Below are positions 35,100 to 46,094 of a stretch of 64,000 bases of DNA, piece after piece. The notes beneath the pieces were generated by a model. It had not been told where the DNA came from. It was given only the letters and a program-made list of their open reading frames with translations, and did no database searches. Made by a program: the position numbers and the translations under genes. Source of the DNA: Nitrincola alkalilacustris. Lineage in GTDB: Bacteria; Pseudomonadota; Gammaproteobacteria; Pseudomonadales; Balneatricaceae. The stretch spans positions 434,001-498,000 of the forward strand of contig NZ_WBOM01000001.1 of NCBI RefSeq assembly GCF_008973755.1, given 5' to 3'. The number at the start of each line of letters is the position of its first letter. Positions within the stretch are counted from its first letter, which is position 1.

Positions 35100-37247
35100 A
35101 TGATTTATCAAGGCAAGGCGATCAGGGTTGAAGCTCTGGAAGCCGGATTCCACGAAGTAGTGTTTGATCTTCAGGGCGACAGCGTCAACAAGTTCAATCA
35201 GGAAACCCTGAATGAACTGCGCGAAGCGGTCGCTGCGTTGCAGGCGGTTGATGGCCTGCGTGGCGTGCTGTTCAGCAGCGCCAAGGAGTGTTTCATAGTC
35301 GGCGCCGACATCACTGAGTTCAGTGCCATGTTCGAGATGCCGGAAGAGGAGATCATTGCGCATCTGCTCAAGCTGCACGAAATTTTCAATGCGATTGAGG
35401 ATCTGCCGGCACCAACGGTCACGGCTATCAACGGTATCGCGCTGGGCGGCGGCTTCGAGCTGTGCCTGGCAACCGATTTCCGCGTCATGGCCGAGGGTGC
35501 AAAGGTCGGCCTGCCGGAAGTGAAACTGGGCATCTACCCGGGCTGGGGTGGTACGGTACGCCTGCCACGTCTGATCGGGGTGGATAATGCCAACGAGTGG
35601 ATCTGTGGCGGCGTAGAAAAGCGCGCAGCGGACGCACTGAAAGATGGCGCGGTGGATGCTGTCGTAACACTGGACAAGGTGCGCGAAGCGGGTCTGGATC
35701 TGTTGCAGAAAGCGGCCGAAGGTGTGTTTGACTATCAGGCGCGCCGTACCGAAAAAACCACCGGTATCAAACTGAATCAGATCGAACAGATGATGGCGTT
35801 CGAATCCGCCAAGGGCGTGATCGGTGCCAAGGCTGGCCCACACTACCCAGCTCCGATGCAGGCGCTGTCGACGATTCAGAAAGCGGCGAATATGGGTCGC
35901 GACAAGGCGATCGAGGTGGAAGCCAAGGGCTTTGCCAAGCTGGCCAAAACCGATGTGACACGCGCGCTGGTGGGTCTGTTCCTCAAGGACCAGTACATCA
36001 AGAAAGTCAGCCGCCAGTATGACAAGGATGCTGCACCGGTTCGCCATGCGGCGGTGCTGGGTGCCGGTATCATGGGTGGCGGTGTTGCCTATCAGTCTGC
36101 CTCCAAGGGTACGCCGATCCTGATGAAGGATATCAACGACAAGGCGCTGCAGCTGGGTCTGGATGAAGCGACCAAACTGCTGAACGGCCAGGTCAAACGC
36201 GGCAAGATGAATGCCGAGAAGATGGCACGTGTGATCAGCCAGATCACTCCCACCCTGAGCTACGGCGATTTTGGCCGTGTCGATCTGGTGGTCGAGGCAG
36301 TGGTTGAAAACGTCAATGTCAAAAAAGCGGTGCTGGCCGAGGTGGAAGCTAATGTGGCGGAAGATGCGATCATCACCTCCAACACCTCCACCATCTCCAT
36401 CAATGAGCTGGCAACAGCGCTGAAACGCCCGGAAAACTTCTGCGGCATGCATTTCTTCAACCCAGTGCATCGTATGCCGCTGGTAGAAGTCATTCGTGGT
36501 GAGAAGAGTTCTGAGGAGGCAGTAGCGCGCACCGTGGCTTATGCCAAGGCGATGGGCAAGACACCTATCGTGGTTAACGACTGCCCCGGCTTCCTGGTTA
36601 ACCGCGTGCTCTTCCCTTACTTTGCCGGCTTCAGCATGCTGCTGCGCGATGGTGCAGACTTCCTGCAGGTCGATAAGGTGATGGAGCGTTTCGGCTGGCC
36701 GATGGGCCCTGCGTATCTGCTGGATGTGGTCGGTATCGACACGGGTCATCATGCGGATGCCGTGATGGCTGCTGGCTTCCCGGATCGCATGGGTCACGAC
36801 GGCGAGAGCCCGATTGATCGCATGTATCAGCTGCAGCGTTTCGGGCAGAAGAACAACAAGGGCTTCTATCAGTATGAGCTGGATCGCCGTGGCAAACAGG
36901 TCAAGGTGATCGACTCTGAAGTACCGGCGCTGCTCGATGGTGTCGTGGGTACGGCGCGTGAGTACACTGAAGATGAGATCATTGCACGCATGATGATCCC
37001 ACTGTGTATCGAGACAGTTCGCTGTCTGGAAGATGGCATTGTTGCTTCAGCGGCCGAAGCGGATATGGGACTGATCTATGGTATCGGCTTCCCTCCATTC
37101 CGTGGTGGCGCTCTGCACTATCTGGATCAGATGGGGCTGAAAGCCTTCTGTGATCTGGCAGAGAGCTTTGCCGAGCTGGGTCCGCTGTATCAGCCGACCG
37201 AACGTATGAAGCAGATGGCCGCCAACGGCGAAACCTATTTCGGTTAA
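35100..37247 (+). CDS. fadB: Fatty acid oxidation complex subunit alpha
   Basis: The 715-residue multifunctional enzyme carries enoyl-CoA hydratase/isomerase (residues 1-190) and 3-hydroxyacyl-CoA dehydrogenase (about 310-715). Hydratase motifs are [10 protein letters not shown] and [16 protein letters not shown], with the second Glu in [11 protein letters not shown]. The dehydrogenase has the NAD motif [13 protein letters not shown] and the catalytic histidine in [14 protein letters not shown]. It forms an alpha2-beta2 complex with FadA. The start at 35100 follows a GGGAGAG site and matches E. coli FadB; a GTG at 35085 is in frame. A 577-codon antisense frame across it is a composition artefact. 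Confidence 0.97.
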   Translation: MIYQGKAIRVEALEAGFHEVVFDLQGDSVNKFNQETLNELREAVAALQAVDGLRGVLFSSAKECFIVGADITEFSAMFEMPEEEIIAHLLKLHEIFNAIEDLPAPTVTAINGIALGGGFELCLATDFRVMAEGAKVGLPEVKLGIYPGWGGTVRLPRLIGVDNANEWICGGVEKRAADALKDGAVDAVVTLDKVREAGLDLLQKAAEGVFDYQARRTEKTTGIKLNQIEQMMAFESAKGVIGAKAGPHYPAPMQALSTIQKAANMGRDKAIEVEAKGFAKLAKTDVTRALVGLFLKDQYIKKVSRQYDKDAAPVRHAAVLGAGIMGGGVAYQSASKGTPILMKDINDKALQLGLDEATKLLNGQVKRGKMNAEKMARVISQITPTLSYGDFGRVDLVVEAVVENVNVKKAVLAEVEANVAEDAIITSNTSTISINELATALKRPENFCGMHFFNPVHRMPLVEVIRGEKSSEEAVARTVAYAKAMGKTPIVVNDCPGFLVNRVLFPYFAGFSMLLRDGADFLQVDKVMERFGWPMGPAYLLDVVGIDTGHHADAVMAAGFPDRMGHDGESPIDRMYQLQRFGQKNNKGFYQYELDRRGKQVKVIDSEVPALLDGVVGTAREYTEDEIIARMMIPLCIETVRCLEDGIVASAAEADMGLIYGIGFPPFRGGALHYLDQMGLKAFCDLAESFAELGPLYQPTERMKQMAANGETYFG

Positions 37248-38444
<1,197 letters not shown>

Positions 38445-38761
38445 TTTATTGTTCAGAGCCGGCAGCCATGATTCAGAGCAATATCTGAGTTCTGGTTGCT
38501 GGCAGCAATTTCCGGAATGATTTTTTTCTTAATGAATTTTTGCCTCGGAATTGGATTAATCTTTAACATCAACAATGATCGTTCTTGTGCATGCCAGCAG
38601 GGATAATGATTGTTGTAAGGCATAGGATATCTCTTATGCCTCCTCCCACCGGTTCGTCAGTAGTCGCCATTCTTTTGCTTGTCAGTAACCGAATGGATAT
38701 CATACAGTTCCTGATGTTTTGCAAATTTTTCATCTATCTGAAAACTCAAAAGGAGAGAGTT
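38445..38761. other. Intergenic region after fadA
   Basis: About 317 AT-rich bases. An imperfect stem (GCCGGCAGCC with GGTTGCTGGC, G-T pairs) lies at 38458-38502 without a clean T-run, and a perfect 7-bp repeat AGGCATA/TATGCCT at 38618-38641. A long upstream extension of the next frame runs through here but has no ribosome binding site. No confident promoter was seen. Confidence 0.5.
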
Positions 38762-39364
38762 TTGTCCAACAAAAAGGTTTTGGCTGGCTTAATATTTATG
38801 TTGGCTGCTTTGACACTTGTGGCGCTTCCTGCCTCTGCTGAGGATGTCCCTAACATCCTTGACAGTGGGTTTGAACCTGATGGTCGCGGCGGTGTTGCTC
38901 GGCCCTGGAGTACTTCCCAGCACTCAGACCACCCATCCTATGTGTTCAGTGTGGATGACGGAGTGCTGAGTATTCGTCGATTTGACTTTGAACCCTGGGG
39001 GCAGGTGGCGCAGAGGTTGGATGCAACTCCCTTTGCAGGAAAGCGACTGGAGTTTGTGGTTGAACTGTCGGGTGAATTTGATCTGAGCTATGGTGAGCCA
39101 ATTGAACCAACCGGGATTTCTGTGGTTCTAAGAGGGCTGGATGAGGATATCCGTTATCGTATGCTGGGAAGTCAGATTCTGAAAACTCCATACGCATCGA
39201 TTGGTGAGTTTGAAGGTGGTATGGAGTGGCAGCCTCTTTCCCTTGTGTTCGATGTGCCGCCGCTGGCGACTGAACTGGAGGTTTTTGTTCGGATGAGTCT
39301 GGGAGGGGAGCTGCGTGCACGCAACCCACGCTTGACACTGGTCGATCCAACTGTTGTCGATTAA
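38762..39364 (+). CDS. Exported protein, probable beta-sandwich, TTG start
   Basis: I choose a TTG start at 38762 because AAAAGGAGAG ends four bases before it and because it yields a perfect Sec signal, SNKKVLAGLIFMLAALTLVA with cleavage after PASA. The mature 175 residues, for example SIRRFDFEPWGQVAQRLD then KRLEFVVELSGEF, look like a galactose-binding-type jelly roll, as found in carbohydrate-binding modules. The gene lies alone between fadA and the surface-related region. Function is not known. The longer frame from 38585 would put 59 residues ahead of the signal and is unlikely. Confidence 0.75.
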   Translation: MSNKKVLAGLIFMLAALTLVALPASAEDVPNILDSGFEPDGRGGVARPWSTSQHSDHPSYVFSVDDGVLSIRRFDFEPWGQVAQRLDATPFAGKRLEFVVELSGEFDLSYGEPIEPTGISVVLRGLDEDIRYRMLGSQILKTPYASIGEFEGGMEWQPLSLVFDVPPLATELEVFVRMSLGGELRARNPRLTLVDPTVVD

Positions 39365-39475
39365 AGTCGGCTAACTGACGTGTCCTGCTGCATTCACTTT
39401 GCTCAATCGGCATGACAATATTGGGTTATAATATTGCAGCTTTGATATGGCCTCACCTCTCTATTCTGGAAAGTT

Positions 39476-40123
39476 ATGTCTGATAATAATCACTCCCCAA
39501 ATGAGTACCATCAGTGGTATTACAACACTGAAGTATGGCTGGATGTAAGATATCTGGGCGTTCCCTGCTATAAATCCGTCTCTGATATGTGGAATTATCA
39601 GGAGATTTTACAGGAGTTGAGGCCCTCCCTGATTGTTGAGTTCGGAACCCGTTTTGGCGGCTCAGCACTGTTTTTCAGCGTGACAGGGCGTGCCATCAAT
39701 CCGGATCTGAAAGTGCTCAGTGTTGATATCGGGCATGAAGATGTAGATGCGCGAGTATATCAAGACCCCGCGATTTACCTTCAGACCAGCTCATCCACTG
39801 ACCCGGCAGTTGCGCTCAGAATCCAGAGTATGCGTGCTCATGCGCCAGGTCCTGTGTTTTTCATACTGGACAGTGATCATCGTAAAGAGCATGTGCTGGC
39901 TGAGATGGAATTATTGCGGAGTGTGGTCATGTCCGGCGATTATCTGGTGGTCGAAGATGGTAACATCAATGGTAACCCAGTGCTGCCAGGGTGGGGTGAG
40001 GGGCCTTCTGAAGCCATCAGGGCATATCAGGAGCGTTATCCTGATGACTACCATGTCGATACCGAACGCGAAGCCAAATTCGGCTTCACATTTTCTCCGG
40101 GCGGTTTCCTGATCAAGCGCTGA
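39476..40123 (+). CDS. CmcI-family (cephalosporin hydroxylase/sugar O-methyltransferase-like) protein
   Basis: A 215-residue SAM-dependent methyltransferase of the CmcI/RhmO type. Recognisable features are the DMWNYQEILQELRP helix, SAM motif LIVEFGTRFGGSALFF, VLSVDIGHED, the metal-site segment ILDSDHRKEHVLAEMELL, and LVVEDGNINGNPVLP. Related enzymes O-methylate sugars, including rhamnose in LPS and glycolipids. A TATAAT at 39427-39432 lies upstream without a good -35. It is separate from gspE (56 bases later, same direction) and could be functionally linked to the polysaccharide cluster. Confidence 0.82.
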   Translation: MSDNNHSPNEYHQWYYNTEVWLDVRYLGVPCYKSVSDMWNYQEILQELRPSLIVEFGTRFGGSALFFSVTGRAINPDLKVLSVDIGHEDVDARVYQDPAIYLQTSSSTDPAVALRIQSMRAHAPGPVFFILDSDHRKEHVLAEMELLRSVVMSGDYLVVEDGNINGNPVLPGWGEGPSEAIRAYQERYPDDYHVDTEREAKFGFTFSPGGFLIKR

Positions 40124-40179
40124 TACGGTTGCATGCTGTTGGATTTTTGCTGGGCTAATAATTCAGGACAAGTAAAGCT

Positions 40180-41874
40180 ATGAAACTCGGAGAGCTGCTC
40201 GTCAGTCGTGGCAAAATGAGTGCCCGTGATGTTGAGCGCGCCTTGATGGCGCAGGATGAAATGGGTGGATTATTCGGGCAGATATTGATTCGTCTGGGTA
40301 TGGTATCTGAGCTCGATGTTGCACTGGCCTTGTCAGAACAGTTGGATATACGGTTGTTGCTCGCGACAGATTATCCTGATGCTCCAGTGTCGGTATCAGG
40401 CCTGTCGCATGAGTTCCTGGTTAACAACAATGTCGCGCCCATTGAACAGCAGCCAGAACACGTCCGTTTTGCCGCAACAGTCCCTCAGGATCATTATCTG
40501 TCCAGAGCGCTGGCCATGGCCAGCGGTAAAAAAGTCACAATTGAACTCGGGCTGGAAACAGATATCTCAAATGCCTTGCAGAAATTCAACAGCGAAGCTG
40601 AAGAGTCTCTGGCAGAAAATGATTTATCAGATGAGGTGGCTGGTGATGAGGACTTCATCGAACACTTGAAGGATCTTGCCAGTGAAGCCCCTGTTATACG
40701 TGTAGTCAATCAAATCATTCACCGTGCACTGGATCTTGGCGCATCTGATATCCATATTGAGCCTTTCGAAGATGGCTTGCATCTGCGTTATCGTGTGGAC
40801 GGAGTCATACAGGAGGTGCCTGATCCGCCTCAGGCTTCACAAGCACCCGCCATAGCGTCGCGTATCAAGCTCTTGGCACACCTCAATATTGCAGAGCGTC
40901 GCTTGCCACAGGATGGTCGCATCATGACGCGGGTCAAGGGGCATGAGCTAGATCTCAGGGTTTCGACAATCCCGACAGTGCATGGCGAGAGTATAGTGAT
41001 GCGTGTGCTGGATAGGCAGAGTATTCGTCTGAGCCTGGAGAGCATGGGGTTTTCTGAGGACACTCTTAAGCGTTACCTTGCCTTGCTGGCTAAACCGCAT
41101 GGTGTGTTGTTGGTTACAGGCCCTACTGGTTCGGGTAAAACCACTACGCTCTATGCTTCGCTTTCAACACTGGATGCTCAGGCGCTTAAAATTGTTACAG
41201 TCGAAGACCCGGTCGAGTATCAGCTTGGAGGCGTGAATCAGATACAGGTTCAACCTCAGATTGATCTGACCTTTGCTCGGGCGCTGCGCTCAATACTGCG
41301 CCAGGATCCGGATATCATCATGATCGGCGAAATGCGTGATACTGAAACCGCACAGATTGCCGTTCAGTCCGCATTGACTGGGCATCTGGTTCTCTCGACT
41401 TTGCATACAAACACTGCCGCCGGTGCAATTACCCGTCTTGAAGATATGGGAGTGGAGCGTTATCTGATTACCTCTTCAGTAAACGGCGTACTGGCCCAGC
41501 GTCTGGTCCGAAAACTTTGTCGCCATTGCCGTGAAGAGGTCGATCTGACTCCTCAGGCAATAGCGGAGCATGGACTGCAAAGATTTCTGCGGCCCGGCCA
41601 GGAAAGTATCTATCGCAGCCGTGGCTGCGCTGAGTGTAAATATACTGGCTACTCCGGGCGGACATCTATCCATGAGCTTTTCATGATGGATGGGCAGATG
41701 AATAAGGCGATCCTGTCAGGTACTGATGCGGTAGGGCTGCATGGTCTTGCCCGGCGTAATGGCATGCTGACACTTTATGAGGATGGGCTGAGGAAAGTCG
41801 TTCAGGGTGTGACTTCACTGGAAGAGGTGTTGCGTGTGACTCAGGATCAGATCGAAGATGGTGAAACTGTGTGA
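40180..41874 (+). CDS. gspE: Type II secretion ATPase GspE
   Basis: A 564-residue cytoplasmic motor. The N-terminal N1/N2 domains (residues 1-170) bind GspL; the ATPase has Walker A GPTGSGKTT at about 314-322, an Asp box and Walker B region around QDPDIIMIGEMRD, and the zinc site formed by CRHC at about 447-450 and CAEC at about 483-486. The four-cysteine site separates T2SS GspE/PilB from retraction ATPases. It is followed by gspF after 96 bases, the rest of the operon being tightly packed. Confidence 0.95.
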   Translation: MKLGELLVSRGKMSARDVERALMAQDEMGGLFGQILIRLGMVSELDVALALSEQLDIRLLLATDYPDAPVSVSGLSHEFLVNNNVAPIEQQPEHVRFAATVPQDHYLSRALAMASGKKVTIELGLETDISNALQKFNSEAEESLAENDLSDEVAGDEDFIEHLKDLASEAPVIRVVNQIIHRALDLGASDIHIEPFEDGLHLRYRVDGVIQEVPDPPQASQAPAIASRIKLLAHLNIAERRLPQDGRIMTRVKGHELDLRVSTIPTVHGESIVMRVLDRQSIRLSLESMGFSEDTLKRYLALLAKPHGVLLVTGPTGSGKTTTLYASLSTLDAQALKIVTVEDPVEYQLGGVNQIQVQPQIDLTFARALRSILRQDPDIIMIGEMRDTETAQIAVQSALTGHLVLSTLHTNTAAGAITRLEDMGVERYLITSSVNGVLAQRLVRKLCRHCREEVDLTPQAIAEHGLQRFLRPGQESIYRSRGCAECKYTGYSGRTSIHELFMMDGQMNKAILSGTDAVGLHGLARRNGMLTLYEDGLRKVVQGVTSLEEVLRVTQDQIEDGETV

Positions 41875-41970
41875 CCTGACTACAAAATAACCTTTTTTAA
41901 GTTACAATGTCGACCCTCGGCCCGAGGCTGAGGACGTCAGTAGTCAACTCGAATCAACGATAGAGGCCAG

Positions 41971-43191
41971 ATGCCGGATTTTTCCTACAAGGCAGCCAGA
42001 AGTGATGGCAAAATGGCGCAAGGCGTTATTACGGCCAGAACACCTGATCTGGCCTCGCGTGACTTGCGCAATCAGGGGTTGATTCCAATCAGCATCCAGT
42101 CGGTTGACTCGAACACAGCAGTAAGCGCTGTTTCCGGCGGCCACAGCCGTAATGCCCGTGCCAACAGAGATGATGTGCTCAGTCTGACCAGTGAGTTGGC
42201 TGTTCTGCTGCGAGCGGGGTTGCCCATAGACAGAGCCCTCAAGGTTCTTATCGACATGAGTGGAAAGGCTGGGGTCAGGAGTCTGCTGGAGGATCTGCTC
42301 AAGACGGTCAAGGGTGGAAAGGGGTTGAGCCATGCGCTGGGTAATCATACTGATCTCTTCGGCTCATTTTATGTCAATATGGTGCGTTCCGGTGAGGCAA
42401 GTGGTCGTTTGTCTGAGGTGCTGTCCAGTCTGGCAGCACATCTGGAGCGAAGCAAAGCTGTGCGCAGTAATGTTGTATCAGCCATGATCTACCCAGCCAT
42501 CCTGCTGGTGGTTGCCGTGTTGTCTGTTGCATTGATGCTGGGGTTTGTCGTGCCTCAGTTCGAGGCGCTGTTTTCCGATATGGGTGATGCGCTTCCCTTA
42601 TTGACTCGGGGTGTCATTGCCGCAGGAAACTTTGTGCAGGCATATGGCTGGATAGTTCTGCTGATTATGATTCCGCTGATCCTTCTGCTCAGGCGCTGGC
42701 TGGCAACTCCGGCAGGCATTGCCATGTTGGATCAGAAGCTGTTGCGGATACCTGTTCTCGGTCAGGTTCTTTTCAAATACGAAACAGCGCAGTTTTCCCG
42801 AACACTGGGAACTCTCCTGCACAACGGTGTGTCACTACTCAAAGCGCTTTCAATTGCGACGGGAACGGTCGGGAATTCTCAGGTCAGAGCCGCTTTTGAA
42901 GGGTTAACGCCCGCAGTCAAGCAGGGCGGTCGAATGTCAGTGGCGCTTGCTGAGGCGGGCGTGTTCACGCCAATGATGATTCAGATTGTGCGTGTAGGGG
43001 AGGAGTCCGGGCGTCTGGACGAAATGATGCTGGAGCTGGCCCGGGTTTATGATGATGAGGTTGAGTCCGGCATCAAGCGAGCATTAACGCTGCTTGAGCC
43101 GATCATGATTCTGAGCCTGGGAGCCATCATCGCTCTGATTATCATCTCTATTCTGATGGGTATTCTGTCAATTAATGAACTGGCCATGTAG
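41971..43191 (+). CDS. gspF: Type II secretion inner-membrane platform protein GspF
   Basis: A 406-residue polytopic protein with two GspF domains (about 75-195 and 275-400) and three membrane segments, the last ending the protein. The N-terminus FSYKAARSDGKMAQGVITA and LSLGAIIALIIISILMGILS at the end are family-typical. Contacts GspE and GspL in the assembly platform. Confidence 0.95.
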   Translation: MPDFSYKAARSDGKMAQGVITARTPDLASRDLRNQGLIPISIQSVDSNTAVSAVSGGHSRNARANRDDVLSLTSELAVLLRAGLPIDRALKVLIDMSGKAGVRSLLEDLLKTVKGGKGLSHALGNHTDLFGSFYVNMVRSGEASGRLSEVLSSLAAHLERSKAVRSNVVSAMIYPAILLVVAVLSVALMLGFVVPQFEALFSDMGDALPLLTRGVIAAGNFVQAYGWIVLLIMIPLILLLRRWLATPAGIAMLDQKLLRIPVLGQVLFKYETAQFSRTLGTLLHNGVSLLKALSIATGTVGNSQVRAAFEGLTPAVKQGGRMSVALAEAGVFTPMMIQIVRVGEESGRLDEMMLELARVYDDEVESGIKRALTLLEPIMILSLGAIIALIIISILMGILSINELAM

Positions 43192-43257
43192 GCAGGTATC
43201 TGCTTCTGCCTGGCTTATATATCTGGAAACAACATTGAGGTTCAGCGTGGTGGTGCA

Positions 43258-43677
43258 ATGAGCAAAAAACGCAGTAAAGGCTTTACTCTGATAGAGCTTC
43301 TGGTAGTGCTGGCTATACTGGCGCTTTTGGCCGGTCTTGTTGGGCCTCGGGTCTTGAATCAGCTCGGTGGTGCCAAGAGCAATACAGCGCTGGTACAGAT
43401 CAGAGATCTGGAGCAGGCGCTGGAGATCTACAAGCTGGATGTTGGTAGATTTCCAACTACACAGGAAGGATTATCCGCTCTGGTGAAAAATCCCGGAAAT
43501 GTGACGGGTTGGAATGGTCCCTATCTGCGTCGTAACGAGATACCCAAAGATCCTTGGAGCCGTGATTATCATTACCGTTATCCGGGTGAGCGCGGAGAAT
43601 TTGATCTATTCAGTAATGGCGCTGATGGACAGCCCGGAGGTGAGGGTGAGAACGCAGTCGTCGGAAATTGGAACTGA
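43258..43677 (+). CDS. gspG: Major pseudopilin GspG
   Basis: A 139-residue type IV-like prepilin. The prepilin-peptidase site is SKG|FTLIELLVVLAIL with Glu at +5 of the mature form. The globular part has the calcium-binding and GspG-specific segments GRFPTTQEGLSALV and GWNGPYLRRNEIPKDPW, ending with FDLFSNGADGQPGGEGENA. Main subunit of the endopilus. Confidence 0.96.
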   Translation: MSKKRSKGFTLIELLVVLAILALLAGLVGPRVLNQLGGAKSNTALVQIRDLEQALEIYKLDVGRFPTTQEGLSALVKNPGNVTGWNGPYLRRNEIPKDPWSRDYHYRYPGERGEFDLFSNGADGQPGGEGENAVVGNWN

Positions 43678-43698
43678 TTTATCTACCTGCCTGACCCC

Positions 43699-44163
43699 AT
43701 GATCGTCTCCAGGCGCACGGCCGCTGGCTTTACTCTGCTGGAGCTGATGGTTGCTCTGGCCATTGCAGGTCTTCTTGCGGCTGTATCGGCGCCCTCTGCA
43801 TTGAAAATGTATGAGTCAATGCAGTATCGGGGGGCTGTTCGGGATATGCAGACGCTCCTGGCAACTGCTCGTTACCAGGCTATCAGTGCTGGGCGCATGG
43901 TTGATCTTGTAGTCATGCCGGAAACGGGTCATTACGGTCTGGATCATCAGTTGAACAGGGAGCTTCCCTCTACACTTACAATCGAGATGATAAGCGCACG
44001 TGAAGTCAGTGGCGGTGATGGTCAGGGAGTAGTCCGATTCTATCCGGACGGCGGGTCCAGTGGTGGCAGCATCATGCTGAGGCAGCGTGATTCCGACAAG
44101 GGCGTCCGCTTGCGAGTGGACTGGTTGCTGGGTCGGGTAACACAAGAGCCCTGGTCGCCATGA
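43699..44163 (+). CDS. gspH: Minor pseudopilin GspH
   Basis: A 154-residue prepilin with cleavage site AAG|FTLLELMVALAIAGLL and a GspH-type globular domain (LATARYQAISAGRMVDLVV). It overlaps gspI by four bases. Confidence 0.9.
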   Translation: MIVSRRTAAGFTLLELMVALAIAGLLAAVSAPSALKMYESMQYRGAVRDMQTLLATARYQAISAGRMVDLVVMPETGHYGLDHQLNRELPSTLTIEMISAREVSGGDGQGVVRFYPDGGSSGGSIMLRQRDSDKGVRLRVDWLLGRVTQEPWSP

Positions 44164-44561
44164 TGACGCAGCGTGATAGGTCACGATTTCCGCCCCAGGG
44201 TGGTTTTTCTTTACTGGAAATGCTGGTTGCATTGGTAATACTGGCATTTTCACTGGGAGCGCTTTACCAGGCGGCTGGAGGGGCTGCCCGGATTGTTCGA
44301 ATTGATCAGGAATACGCGCAGGCTGTAGCGCTGGCTGAGTCATTGTTAGCCGATCGTACAGGGGTGAAATTGGACGCAGCAGCTATGAGCAGCGGCGTTG
44401 AGGATGGTTTTCACTGGGAGGTAGCGACCCGGTTGCTTCCGGTGGATGCATCCAGCCACCCTGCAGTGTTGCAATCGATCCAGGTGATAGTTGAATGGGG
44501 TGGAGCAGGTTCGTCAAGACGTGTGACATTAAATTCGATAATCTCAGGTGAGCAGTCATGA
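44160..44561 (+). CDS. gspI: Minor pseudopilin GspI
   Basis: A 133-residue prepilin with cleavage at QGG|FSLLEMLVALVIL. GspI, GspJ and GspK form the tip complex of the endopilus. It overlaps gspH and gspJ by four bases each. Confidence 0.9.
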   Translation: MMTQRDRSRFPPQGGFSLLEMLVALVILAFSLGALYQAAGGAARIVRIDQEYAQAVALAESLLADRTGVKLDAAAMSSGVEDGFHWEVATRLLPVDASSHPAVLQSIQVIVEWGGAGSSRRVTLNSIISGEQS

Positions 44562-45169
44562 GGCAGTCAGTCAGCCGCCATTATCAGCGGGCTTTCACGC
44601 TGATTGAGGTAGTGATTGCGCTAACCTTACTATCACTGCTCCTGCTGGCCACTCTGACTGCAATGAGAACGCTGGCAGATAGCCAGATCAGAATTGTCCA
44701 GATCAGCCAGCAGGCTGATGAGACCAGAATAGTTAGCGGCTTGTTGCGCTCCTTGATCAGTCAGGCAGTTCCCGTGGTACGAGTCCGGCAGGGTGAGGGG
44801 TACGGTGCCTACTTCAAGGGGATGCCCAATGAGTTGCTTTGGGTTGCGCCCATGAATGGATACCAGGGGCCGGGAGGGTTGCATGTGATGAGGCTGTCCC
44901 TGTCCGAAAATCAGGCGCTTCTGTTGCAGTTTCAGCCATATCAGGGCCCGTATACAGATCCGGACTGGTCTGAGGTGGAGCCCGCGTTGCTTATTGAAAA
45001 GGTCGAACGCTTCGAGCTTGACTACCGTTTTGCACTCAGCACTGAATGGTTGCAGGAGTGGGACTGGTCGCAGTATGCACCGACTCATGTGCGGCTGAGC
45101 ATCTCGATGGAAGGGCGCAGGTGGCCAGATTTGACTCTTGTGCTGGGTCCTCCTGAGGTGCGGCTGTGA
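44558..45169 (+). CDS. gspJ: Minor pseudopilin GspJ
   Basis: A 203-residue prepilin; the hydrophobic helix begins at QRA|FTLIEVVIALTLLSLL. The basic residue before the site is Ala instead of Gly at -1, which prepilin peptidases tolerate in some pseudopilins. The globular domain ends WPDLTLVLGPPEVRL. It overlaps gspK by four bases (GTGA). Confidence 0.9.
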   Translation: MRQSVSRHYQRAFTLIEVVIALTLLSLLLLATLTAMRTLADSQIRIVQISQQADETRIVSGLLRSLISQAVPVVRVRQGEGYGAYFKGMPNELLWVAPMNGYQGPGGLHVMRLSLSENQALLLQFQPYQGPYTDPDWSEVEPALLIEKVERFELDYRFALSTEWLQEWDWSQYAPTHVRLSISMEGRRWPDLTLVLGPPEVRL

Positions 45170-46092
45170 GATCTGTTGAATGTCAGTCCGGTGTGGCTTT
45201 GGCGATGCTGCTGTGGTTTGTTGCAGCCATGTCCATCATGGTGGCTGGTATCATGGCGGTAGCAAAAGTGGATGCCAGACTGGCGAGTCTTCAGGTTCAG
45301 GTAGCTCAAGCAGCTGCTGTCGGAGATGGTGCAGCCAATCTCATGATGAAGGAGCTGCTGTCACTTCAGCAGGCCGGGCTTTATGCCGGTCGGGGGATAG
45401 TTGAGCAGGAATATACAATTGGTGAGCATGAGATTAGAATGCGCGCCATACCCGTATCAGGTCTGGTTGACTTGAATCTGTCATCAGAAGAGTTGCTGGT
45501 GAGCCTGTTTCAATATGGTGCCGGGCTTGAAGAGTCTGAGGCCGTAAGTTTTGCGCACAGAGTCATGGATTGGCGTGAAGACACTGGCTTGAAGCGACTG
45601 CATGGTGCTGATGCCAGTGATTATGAAGCGGCAGGATATGGCTTTGGTCCCAGGAATGGGCGTTTTGAAGTGGTTGAAGACCTGCTTCAGGTGCTCGGTA
45701 TCAACAGGGCGCTCTATGATAGTATAGCCGGATCAGTGCATGCGACAGGCTTTGGGCAGGCGGCAATTGATCCACTTTCTGCTCCTGAGAGTGTACTGAA
45801 TGTGCTGGCGCAGGGAGATATTGAGTTGGTGAGAGTGATGATTGATCTCCGACTGCAGGCTCCCTTTGATGAATCCAGCGTTGCTGGCTTGCCAGTGGAT
45901 TTTCTGGCATCGGCAGTCGTGCCGGTTTATCGGCTTGATGCCTGGGTCAGCTTCCCTGACGGTCGTGTATATCAGCGCAGACGTTGGGGTGACTTTAATA
46001 TGGCTGGTCAGGATGGTTTACCCTGGCGTTTTCTACGAACCGAGCCTGTGACGGCAGTTGGTGAAGAGGTGTATATAAGTGCAAGAGACTGA
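45166..46092 (+). CDS. gspK: Minor pseudopilin GspK
   Basis: A 308-residue large minor pseudopilin with GTG start overlapping gspJ. The N-terminal helix (SGVALAMLLWFVAAMSIMVA) has no Glu at +5, which is the rule for GspK. The globular domain includes the segments VSGLVDLNLSSEEL, VMDWREDTG and EDLLQVLGI characteristic of the SAM-like insertion domain. Confidence 0.92.
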   Translation: MRSVECQSGVALAMLLWFVAAMSIMVAGIMAVAKVDARLASLQVQVAQAAAVGDGAANLMMKELLSLQQAGLYAGRGIVEQEYTIGEHEIRMRAIPVSGLVDLNLSSEELLVSLFQYGAGLEESEAVSFAHRVMDWREDTGLKRLHGADASDYEAAGYGFGPRNGRFEVVEDLLQVLGINRALYDSIAGSVHATGFGQAAIDPLSAPESVLNVLAQGDIELVRVMIDLRLQAPFDESSVAGLPVDFLASAVVPVYRLDAWVSFPDGRVYQRRRWGDFNMAGQDGLPWRFLRTEPVTAVGEEVYISARD

Positions 46093-46094
46093 CC

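Noticed and set aside
35064-36797. 577-codon open frame antisense to fadB
   Set aside because: It mirrors the codon pattern of fadB, has no protein-like domain and no ribosome binding site.
38585-38761. Long N-terminal extension of the jelly-roll protein
   Set aside because: No ribosome binding site at 38585 and it would bury the signal peptide 59 residues inside.
41913-41927. CCTCGG-C-CCGAGG palindrome between gspE and gspF
   Set aside because: One-base loop cannot form a hairpin and no T-run follows; could be chance in a GC-rich spot.
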